A DNA stretch of 11,116 bases from Auxenochlorella pyrenoidosa (taxonomy: Eukaryota > Chlorophyta > Trebouxiophyceae > Chlorellales > Chlorellaceae): the NCBI GenBank assembly GCA_001430745.1, contig KQ481956.1:165714-176829 (forward strand), in the 5' to 3' direction. Made by a program: the position numbers and the translations under genes. Below, one piece after another: positions 1 to 7,416 of the stretch (position 1 is its first letter; each line of letters opens with the position of its first letter). Below the pieces are notes generated by a model. It was not told where the DNA came from and did no database searches. It saw only the letters and a list, made by a program, of their open reading frames with translations.

Positions 1-30
1 ACCACACAGCCCCCCCCCCCCGACCGCCAG

Positions 31-3000
31 TGACCGACCGGCACACCGGGGTCATCATCCCGCCATACGACCCCGCCTCCCCAGAGCCGCTCACCACCGT
101 CAACGTGTCGCTGCTGGACACGCCCAACGCGCGCTCCGAAGGCGAGGGCGCCACCCCGTGCCGCAGGGCATGCCCCTGCGCTTGCTGCTGCTGCTGAGTG
201 CACCGAGGGTGGGCATGCTTGAAATCATTTGCCACGTGCTGGCGGCTTTTTTTGTGCTTTGCCTGCCGAACCTGCTCGTCTACCTGCCTGCCCGCCAGCT
301 CGCTTGGCCTGCCACTGCACCCGCTTCCAGCTGATGCGGTCGCCCCCCCCCCCCCTCCCTGCCCCTGCAGAGCTGCTGGTCGACCTGCCGCTGGCCTTCT
401 ACGTGCCCCCCATCAGCGCTGTGCCCGGCCAGCTGCCGCTGGAGCTGGACCTGGAGCAGAGCCGGTGAGGGGCTGCCACACAACACGGGCTTCCCAGCGC
501 GGCTTGGCAGGACTGATGGGCGTGGCGTGAGCAGCCGACGCCAGGCATGCCCCTGCAGGCAGCCCTGGGCTGCCGCCCAGGGCGGCTGGAGCGCCATGCA
601 GTGCATGGGGGCCACGCACAAGGGCGCGGGACCACCCACACCCGATCTACTCCTGCCCCCAATGCCCTCTGCAGCATGAGCGAGATCGACGGCCTCTGCT
701 CGCTGCGCCTGCGCACGCCCTGCGAGTGGGAGGGCGCGGTGTACCAGGCGGTGGGCCCCGTGCAGGCCATCCCCCTGACGTCTGTGCTGTCGGCCAACGA
801 GACACAGCTGGCGGAGGAGCTGGTGGCGCAGGTGCTGGGGGGAGCGCCGCCGCTGCCCGCCCCCGCCCCCGATTTTGGGGTGACCGAGTCGCCCGCGCTG
901 CAGGCGGCGCCAGGTGAGGGGCTGGCAGGGAGCGGGCGACAAGGGGGAAGGTGGGTGCAGGGGCCTGGTGTTTCGGGGCGGGGCACGGGTTTTGGGGGCT
1001 GGACGGGCAGGGCAGCTGCTGGGGCGGCCATGGCCATGCCGACCTCACCCGTCTGTCGGCCTGCTGGTGCCACCCGCCGCCCGCTGCACCGCAGTCATCA
1101 CCGCCGGGCCCACGGACGGCTCCACCACCACCGACCAGACCGTGGTGTTTGAGTTTGCCTCCTCAAACCCCGCCAGCTCGGGTGCGCTCCGGCCACGCAG
1201 CGCAGCAGCACATGCAGCAGCGGGGGCGCAGCCCACCCGGCTGTGCTTGCATCCGTGCCTCTTGCCAGAACTGGGGCCAGCCATGCTCAATTGGGGCTGT
1301 TGCAGTCGTGCGCGCTGACACCAGTAGCCGGCTTGTGGCCTCGCACCCCGCCTCGCTGCAGGCGTGTTTGAGTGCCGGCTGGCTGACGAGAGCGGCACCG
1401 TCTCCGACCCGCTGGTGCACACCGACTGGCTGCCCTGCGCCTCCCCGGCCTCCTACCCCGGCCTGCCCGACGGCTCCTATCAGTTCTCTGTGCGGGAGCA
1501 GGGCGGAACCGCGGAGACGACGGTCAACTTTGTGGAAGCCTCGGGTGAGGGGCGGCGCGCCCGCTGCAGCGGTTGGCGCACCCCTCTGCTGTTGCCCTGG
1601 CCACCTCAGCAGGCATGGTGCCGCCGCTGCAGCATGGCACTGGGCGAGGTCCTGCACTGCAGAGGGACCCATCACAGTTTGGCACCATTTGGGCCTGTGC
1701 TCAAATGTTGTTTCTTGGACACCCTTGCAGGCACGTCTGTGCCCTCCCCCGCCCCCGCAAACTCACCCTCACCTGTGGTGGCGCCCGCGCCCGAGGCGCT
1801 GTCCCCGCCGCTGGTCTCTGGCGCGCCAGACGGCGCCCCCGGGCCTTCTCCAAGCTTCCCCCCCTCGCCCTCGCCCCTCGTCTCTGGCGCCCCCGAGGGA
1901 GCGCCGCCTCCAGGCCCCGGCGCCGAGGCGCCCGGGCCCGCTGAAGGGCTCGCCCCCGAGCCGGAAGTGGCGCCCTCCCCCGACCAGCTCATCCCCTCGC
2001 CGTCGCCGGGGCCCAGCCCGCCGTTGCCCATGCCAGCGCCTGCGCCCTCACCCCCAACCGGCACGGTCATTGGCCGGCGCCTGCGGTCCCTTGCTGGCCG
2101 GCTGCGGGACGCATTGCTGGGTGGCAGCAGTCACGGCAGCAGCCACAGCCTCAGCGGAGATGCCGGCACAGGCGCGGGCAGTGCAGGCCTGGGCGACGCG
2201 GCGCCCGCGCTCGCGACAGCAGCGCAGCACAGCGCTGGCGGCCGCCGGCTGCTGCAGGATCTGCTCACCCCCGACGGCGGGATGGCGGACCCCCTGCTGT
2301 TTGATTACATGAACACCAACCAGCTGCTGGGGGGTGAGCATGGCAGGGGCGCATGGACGCTGGCAGCCGAGCAGGTGCCCCACAATCCAGAGCATCGCCT
2401 GCTCGAAAACAGCAGCCTGCCCTGGCATGCGCATTTGCACTGGCCAGCTGTTTAGCCTCCATCCGCCCCCTGCTCCCGCTGCAGATCCAGTCGAGGTGAA
2501 CCCGCTGTCCTTTGGCGCCCCCTCCATGTTTTCGGGTGCATCCTTCCGCAGCGGGCAGACGGTGGTGGGGGCCGAGCTGCCGGAGCCGGCGGTGGACCCG
2601 GGTGAGCCGCAGCGCCTGCCCAAGGGCCGGGCCGGTGCAGCCGACCAGCTGCCTCCCCTGTTGGACACGTGGGCAGGATGCAGGATGCTGCTGTGCAGGC
2701 CGCTCAGCTGCTGCCGGGCCGCTCACCTACCCACCCCGTGCTCCCCCTGCGCAGCCACGCTGCCGCCGCTGACGGATGTGCTGTCACCGGTGTTCAACCA
2801 GACCGACCTGTGGGACGACTACTTCATCAGGCAGGGACAGGGGGGACAGACCAGCCGGGGGGACAACCCTTTTGTTCACACCTGTGGGCTGGGGCTTTTG
2901 GAGACATGCAAGTGCTCTTCATTGGCCTGCAGAAGAACCCACATCGCAACCCTGCTCAGCTGCATGCCGACCCGCCCCCCCTCCCCCCCGCAGCTGGCTG

Positions 3001-3467
3001 CCCGCCAACGAGACAGAGGGCGTGTGCATGATGACAAATTCTGCCGACCTGCCCGAGGCCTTCCTGCTGGTGGGCGCCGCCCGCTGCATGCTGGCCCCGC
3101 CATCACCCGCTGGCGCTGCTCCCACCGCTAGGCCCCTCTGCCCGGGGCCGCCATGCGGCATGGCGGGAAGCGGTTACGGGCGCGTGCGGCGCACCCCTAC
3201 CGCCCGGACCATGGCGCTGCAAAACCGCACCACCAGGCCCCTCACCAGGCGCCCTCCCCGCCTACCTCACGTGTCGTCGGCCCCGCCTGCTGCCCCCTGC
3301 AGGGCGACTTTGAGGAGCTGGTGGGGTATGAGGAGGACTGCGGCCCCGACTCGCTGCCCGAGGTTGGCAGCGACTTGATGGACCCGCTGCTGACGGCGGG
3401 GCTGGGGGCGGGGGTGCCCGGCGGGACGGCGCTGCCGCCCACCGACAGCGCGGGGGTCATAGGCTGA
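31..3467 (+). CDS. Secreted/cell-wall-type glycoprotein with Ig-like module and Pro-rich region (5' partial, spliced)
   Basis: I do not recognise the whole protein; function is unknown. Exons joined by phase: 31-141, 371-464, 675-913, 1095-1181, 1362-1544, 1731-2333, 2485-2601, 2755-2830, 2994-3069, 3303-3467, giving 582 residues to a TGA. The first exon follows a C-rich tract ending CCGCCAG, so the true start lies upstream. Residues 148-237 form an Ig-like module: VVFEF, then VFECRLADES, then PCASP, then YPGLPDGSYQFSVREQ. This matches the FxCxLDG...PC.SP..Y..L.dG.h.F.VRa pattern common in bacterial surface proteins. Residues about 239-350 are rich in Pro, Ser and Ala, like hydroxyproline-rich wall glycoproteins. 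Four N-glycosylation sequons (NVS, NET, NQT, NET) support passage through the secretory route. No membrane span is seen in the part present. Residues 37-147 and 439-582 are unrecognised. The donor at 3070 (G|GTGGGC) is preferred over GTGCGG at 3184; both keep frame, so up to 38 residues there are uncertain. Confidence 0.82.
142..370 (+). other. GC-AG intron (gene 1)
   Basis: The donor is GAAG|GCGAGG and the acceptor is C13-TCCCTGCCCCTGCAG. No GT in the area gives the right phase. With the GC donor the split codon g+ag reads Glu and joins NARSE to LLVDLPLAF in frame. This intron also carries a run of 13 C at 343-355. Confidence 0.75.
562..583 (+). repeat. Perfect 9-bp inverted repeat in intron 2 of gene 1
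   Basis: GCCCTGGGC (562-570) and GCCCAGGGC (575-583) are exact reverse complements separated by TGCC. Beyond an A/G mismatch, two more pairs follow (559-560 with 585-586). The hairpin lies inside the intron 465-674. No function is implied by the sequence. Confidence 0.8.
1095..1544 (+). other. Ig-like module of gene 1, split over two exons
   Basis: Exon 1095-1181 gives the first strands (VITAGPTDG, VVFEFASSNP). Exon 1362-1544 gives the cysteine-containing half (VFECRL, PCASP, DGSYQFSVREQ). The intron between them is phase 1, and so are the introns before and after. The two cysteines at FEC and PC are the conserved pair of this module in bacterial repeats, as I know that family. This is a pattern match by eye, not a profile score. 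Confidence 0.7.
1808..1906 (+). repeat. Duplicated 11-residue unit PLVSGAP[D/E]GAP in the Pro-rich region
   Basis: The unit is encoded at 1808-1840 (PLVSGAPDGAP) and again at 1874-1906 (PLVSGAPEGAP), starts 66 bases apart, in the same frame. Codon choice differs between copies, so the duplication is not very recent or has drifted at silent sites. It sits in the Pro/Ser/Ala-rich stretch of gene 1. Confidence 0.85.
2831..2993 (+). other. GC-AG intron (gene 1)
   Basis: The donor is TCAG|GCAGGG and the acceptor is C-rich, ending CCCCCCGCAG. The phase-2 join ag+c reads Ser and gives DYFIS followed by WLPANETEG. No GT donor nearby keeps both flanking reading frames. Confidence 0.75.
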
Positions 3468-3978
3468 GCCGGGGTCCCCCGGGGGGATGGCCCCCGTTTG
3501 CCCCCGGCAGTCGCAGCCTCCCCACCCTCCTGGCCTGCGTGTGTTTAAGGTCACTGTAGAAGCAAACGGAAGCCTCGACCCTGCCACAGAATCCAGCCCC
3601 CTTCCAATAATGCGCGATCCGTCCCACAATGCCCACTCACGATACGCTGATGCACTTGCGGGGCAGTGCAGCAGGCTGCACCCGCTGATCTGCTATCACT
3701 CCGGGCCCGCGATTGGGCCCACCCCTCCCGCTTTCCACGATTCTTCCCACATTGGTCCATGCTCTGCGGCGCTGCGCCTCGATCTGTCCAGGACTTCTCG
3801 ACCCTCACGATCAATTCGGCAGCGCTTCTCGCCTGACCCCACTGCCCCTCCTCTTCGCTTGTTTTCCCCTGCGAGATGCTTCCAAAATCTGCGCTCCCCC
3901 ATTTTGTCCATCCTTGCCCGCTTGTCCGCCCTTTCCAAGGGATGCACTGCAAGGTGCGTCACACCTGGAGGGCTGTAA
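3468..3978 (+). other. 3' UTR of gene 1 with TGTAA poly(A) signal
   Basis: After the stop at 3465-3467 comes about 510 bases without a credible exon. It is less G-rich than the coding parts, with several pyrimidine-rich runs (about 3720-3950). TGTAA at 3974-3978 is the usual chlorophyte poly(A) signal and is the only exact match between this stop and the tail of gene 2. Cleavage would be expected some 10-20 bases further on, which leaves fewer than 100 bases before the stop codon of the convergent dehydrogenase. Confidence 0.6.
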
Positions 3979-4073
3979 GTGCCGGCTGTGTGTATCAAAC
4001 GGGCCCAGCGAAGCAAAGCAGGCTGGCCACGGCAATGCTGGGCACCTAGGTGCAGCAGAAGCCGGAGATGCTC

Positions 4074-4247
4074 TTAGATTGGGGTCTGGGAAGTGAAGCA
4101 CAATCTCGGAAAGTCAAGCAGACAATGACGGAAACAATGATTTGCAGGCTGCAGAAGAGCCTTCCTTGCAAGACGCACCAAGCATCTGCCTGCCATCAGC
4201 TGCCAGTGGTGCCGGGCCCCCTGTCCTGCCTGTCCATGTCGGGCACA
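4074..4247 (-). other. Uncertain C-terminal tail or 3' UTR of the dehydrogenase
   Basis: Family members usually end a few residues after the KVVF-like motif. Here the frame stays open 57 more residues after KVVF to a TAA at 4074-4076, with no family-like sequence. Alternatively TTTT|GTGCCC at 4244 is a weak donor and CTTCTGCAG (ending at 4152) a good acceptor, giving a short last exon ending in a TGA at 4114. No TGTAA is found on the minus strand downstream, so the transcript end cannot be placed. Confidence 0.45.
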
Positions 4248-7133
4248 AAAGACCACCTTGATCCACCCCTCCTCCTTGTTGTTGAATGCCTGGTAGGCCC
4301 GCGGTGCCTCGCTCAGCGGCAGGCGGTGGGTGACAGGGAGGGAGGGGTCCAGCTTGCCGGCCTGCGCTTGGGGGCAGGCAAGGAGGCGCCCACAGACAGC
4401 TCAGCAAGGTACAGGGCAGGCGCTTGCACTAGGGACGAGGCAGCAGCTCACAGAGCAGGTGGGGTCGGCCATCTGCTGGTCTGAAAAGGCCAGTGGTGGG
4501 AGGTAGTGACGTGGGCAACACCTGGCAGGCTTGGCCGCTGTTAACGGCCACCCCCCCCCCCACACCCACATACACACCGCCCCCACCCACCCACCTGGAT
4601 GAGCTCCAGCAGCTTGGGCCAGTAGCGCTGCATGGACGTCATCCCGGAGCGCAGCGTCAGGCCCTGCACCACAATGGGGGTGAGCAGACTGGGCCAAGGC
4701 AGGGCAGAGACTGGGCCAAGGCAGCAGCAGCTTTGCATCTGCACATGCCCTGGCAAGCAAGCTTTAGAGCCCTCTCCCTGCCCACCTTCTGCATGAGAGC
4801 GCCCAGGTTGAAATGGTTCGCGTAGGCAGCATAGTCGCCGATGATCGACAGCCGGCCCACCTGCGCACGAGAGCAGCAGCAGCAGGGAAGGCGAGCAGGC
4901 AGGCCCGTGGGGCAGGCAGGCAGGAAGGCAAAAGTGATGCTTGCACAGCAGGCTCAGCCTGCAGGCAAGCAGGCTGCAGCGTCCTGAAGCCAGATGTGAG
5001 AGTGGGTGCACGCGATGGTGCGGCATGCCCACCTTGCGTACTGCCTGCATCATTTGATTGATTATCTGCAGACAGGCGGGAATAAATGGTTTCTCAACCA
5101 GCCGGGCTGCGCTGTGCTGCATTCAACTGCATGGCCTGGCCCAAACGGGCCGCGCCCGGACATGCAAGCAGATGCACACCTTTGACATCTGATCAAATGC
5201 CATTTGGCAGGCGGCTGCCGGCTGTGCTGCCCATTGCATGCGTGCAGCGCCGCCAGGTGTGCCCCCTTCCCCCCCGTGCCAACCTCTGGCGTGTCTGTCT
5301 CCAGGTTGAGCGCCATCTCCGCCTTGTGCACCAGGCTCTCGGCATAGTGGAAGCCCACGCACCTGGGGGGGTGGGGAGGCGTGGGATGGCCAGGCGCCGC
5401 TGCCGCTGGAACTTGCACCAGCCCTGCTTGCGCCGCGCAGGCCCCTGCTGCATCCAGCACTCAGGTACGCATTGCCGAGGTGGTGGCGCACGCTGGCTGC
5501 AGTTGACGGCTCTGTACGCTGACGCGTGTGGTCTGGCGTCAGGCGACCTAGCCCCTGCCCACCGGCCTTTCCCGTGCTGGGCCCACCTGGCCCCGCGCCC
5601 CACACCGCCACGCCGTCCCCCTGCCCCACGTCGCCCAGCTCGGTGGCATGCCAGGCAGTGGGCAGCAGGTCCCCCAGCGCCACCGCAGCCGCGTCGGGGA
5701 TGGAGGCCGGCACCTTGAGGCAGGACACGTCGGCTGCAGGCACGCGGTGCGGGCCGGGCGGGATGCTGTGGAATGGGGAGCTGCTGGAGAGCTGGATCCG
5801 TGCTGTGGCTGCTGGCTGGGCTCACCAACCAGTGGCGGGTAGCCTGCAGGCGCTACTTCTGGGCCTCCCAGGCCTGCAGCCCGCCCCACTTACCAAAGGG
5901 CACCCGCAGGTACTCCGCTTGCCCGCCCTCGTAGCCGCCCGTCATGTGCGAGTAGCCCAGCAGGCCGGCAGAGTGGTGACCAAAAATCAGCTCCTGCTCT
6001 TGCCCCGGATTGGTGCTGCAGGGGAGATGCTAGCAAGAGAGGGGTGGAAAGAGAGCTCGCCGCCTTTGACCCAGTCACTAGGTTCAAACTCTCAGTCCGC
6101 CCAGCCGAGCAGGCCACTGCTGATGCTGCACACGAGGCGCCTATCCCCAGAAGGCAGCCAGGTTCAGGGCTCTTCTGCCCCTGCTTGCCGCCGACAGCCG
6201 GCAGCTCTCAATTCTCGCAGTAGATGAAGAGGCCTCGCCGGCAGTACCAGCAGTCCCCGCAGGAGATGTTGGAGGCCACGGCCACGCGGTCGCCCACCTG
6301 CGGGGGCAGGCAAGCCAGGCCGCGAGCGGGAGCTGCCCTGCCAGGGCTTGTGCGGGGGTTGCCCTGCCACGCGCTGGCGAGTAGGCATTTGCCTTGCCAC
6401 CTATGCAGCCTGATGGGATGGGCGGGATCAGTGTAGCCTGGAGGGCCACCCAACCCCAGACTCCATGCGGCACAGCCTGGAGGGCCTGCCCACCTGCAGG
6501 TCTTTCACCTCTGGCCCCACAGCCTCCACTGCAGGCGGGCGGGCAGAGGAGCTTCTTGGGATATGTGCTGCCCACCCGCCCTGGAGAGTCGCGTTTCGGG
6601 CCAGCGCCAGAGGCTCACCGATGCCCAGGGGCTCGTGGCCAATGATGTCCCCCTTCTTCATGCCCGGCAACTGCCCTAAGTACTGCAGGCGCAGGTGCAG
6701 CAGAGGTTTGGGGGGGCTCGGGTGACAAACACCAGGACAGGCATGCAGGCTCGCCTGGCCAGGGAATGCCAGCATTTACGCGCAGGCAGTGCTTCGGGCC
6801 GGCTGCGCACCAGGTGCAGATCGCTGCCGCACAGTCCGGTGGCGGTCACTCTAATGATGGCATCCTGTGGGGGAGGGTGTGGGGCAGGTGAGGTGAACCC
6901 GGCACCCATGGACCTACTCTTGGTAGCGCAGGCAGTCAGTAGGCAGTCCTCCACCCAGCCCCCCACACCTTGGGCTCCGTCACCAGTGGCACTGGCACCT
7001 CGCCAACAGCCACGCTCCTGGCACCCATCCACTGCACCGCCAGCATCGTTTGTTTGTCGTCTTTCCGAGCGGTGGTCTTGGCGGCCGGCGCCTGGTGCTT
7101 CTCGGGCACTAGGGCGCCCAATATGGAGGTCAT
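4074..7133 (-). CDS. Zinc-dependent medium-chain alcohol dehydrogenase, damaged or incomplete copy (12 exons)
   Basis: MDR family; the closest style is glutathione-independent formaldehyde dehydrogenase-like ADHs that oxidise alcohols or aldehydes with NAD(P). Exons: 7133-6969, 6864-6811, 6682-6619, 6528-6494, 6297-6212, 6015-5894, 5733-5587, 5362-5284, 5065-5033, 4860-4786, 4663-4595, 4361-4074. The start is ATG 7133; a later Met (residue 30) aligns with usual family starts, so residues 1-29 are an extension. Cys67 in GLCGSDLHL and His89-Glu90 in GDIIGHE are the catalytic-zinc region. C119, C122, C125 and C133 in CGDCWYCRRGLFIYC bind structural zinc. VPASIPDAAAVALGD and VAVWGAGP lead into the Rossmann fold. 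CVGFHYAES, LNLETDTPE, GRLSIIGDYAAYANHF, MQRYW and EAPRAYQAF form the C-terminal part. The 60-80 residues expected between GAGP and CVGF, including the coenzyme-ribose acidic residue, are absent. The donor after residue N135 is TT, not GT. Family membership is sure; activity is doubtful. Confidence 0.9.
4362..4594 (-). other. Intron 11 of the dehydrogenase with G-rich 5' part
   Basis: The donor is CAG|GTGGGT and the acceptor AAGCGCAG. The first about 45 bases of the intron RNA are runs of G separated by T, A or C, ending in a run of 11 G (C11 on the plus strand, 4551-4561). Four or more G-tracts lie within one short stretch, which fits a possible RNA G-quadruplex next to the donor. Confidence 0.6.
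4904..4924. repeat. Short GGCA tandem repeat in an intron of the dehydrogenase
   Basis: GGCAGGCAGGCAGGAAGGCA is an approximate GGCA tetranucleotide repeat in intron 9 (5032-4861, minus strand). It looks like an ordinary microsatellite. Confidence 0.6.
5363..5586 (-). other. Intron 7 of the dehydrogenase, replacing the expected NAD-binding exon
   Basis: The donor is CCAG|GTGGGC and the acceptor CCCACCCCCCCAG. Exon 7 ends in phase 1 but exon 8 needs two bases before it, so direct joining shifts frame. All three minus-strand frames were read through the interval and none shows a Rossmann beta-alpha-beta pattern. An acceptor at 5460 (CCTGAG) would restore frame by adding 33 residues (VLDAAGACAAQAG and on), but those run through the pyrimidine tract and look like intron. 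The missing exon must have had a length of 3n+1 bases. Confidence 0.7.
6016..6211 (-). other. Intron 5 of the dehydrogenase with non-canonical TT donor
   Basis: The conserved zinc-loop exon must join CEN to TNPGQ. Acceptor CCCCTGCAG ends at 6016 and exon 6 begins with C, so exon 5 must end after GAGAA. The next bases are TTGAGAG where GTGAGAG would be the ideal donor, a one-base difference at 6211. Without splicing, an in-frame TGA at 6210-6208 ends the protein after residue 135. Confidence 0.7.
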
Positions 7134-7416
7134 TACGGCCTTTTGCAAGTCTTGGTCGCACAGGCTGTTTAAACAAGCCCACAGGGGCGGAGACGGCGAG
7201 CATCAGCCTGAGGGGCGGCAGCACAGCGGGCAGTGCGGCGGTGGCTTCCATCACGGCGTCTGCCTGCGACGCCTGCCTCGATCACCTAAGGACCACTATA
7301 ATAATCGTCTTGCGGGCCGCATGGAGGCAGTCGGGCCAATCAGGCGATAGACCGAGCTTAAAACGGCTGGCCTTGCCGCAGCCCTGATATCGGCGAAACC
7401 GTTTGGTACACCTTCG
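7134..7416. promoter_or_regulatory. Shared divergent promoter interval of the dehydrogenase and the receptor-like kinase
   Basis: The 283 bases separate ATG 7133 (minus) from ATG 7417 (plus) and must hold both 5' UTRs and promoters. TATAATAA at 7297-7304 lies about 110 bases before the kinase start and could be a TATA element. CCAAT at 7336-7340 is about 77 bases before it. The palindrome GTTTAAAC at 7167-7174 lies close to the dehydrogenase start. This stretch is the most AT-rich part of the region. All elements are motif matches only. Confidence 0.5.

Noticed and set aside
951..2312. 453-residue open frame on the plus strand crossing gene 1 exons and introns
   Set aside because: It runs through introns with clear splice sites and is Arg/Pro/Cys-rich in the way of out-of-frame GC-rich DNA. 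The spliced frame has the Ig-like module.
3070..3183. Extension of the gene 1 exon to a donor at 3184
   Set aside because: It keeps phase but the donor (C|GTGCGG) is poorer than G|GTGGGC at 3070 and the added residues are low-complexity. Not excluded without RNA.
3487..3978. Open frames in both directions after the gene 1 stop
   Set aside because: They lie in the 3' UTR, have no splice support or recognisable motif, and overlap each other.
4050..4825. Plus-strand open frames under the dehydrogenase 3' half
   Set aside because: They are antisense shadows of minus-strand exons and introns that show clear family motifs.
5363..5459. Exon of 33 residues bridging the dehydrogenase gap
   Set aside because: It is in frame, but it passes through a pyrimidine tract and acceptor and has no Rossmann features, so it is probably intron.
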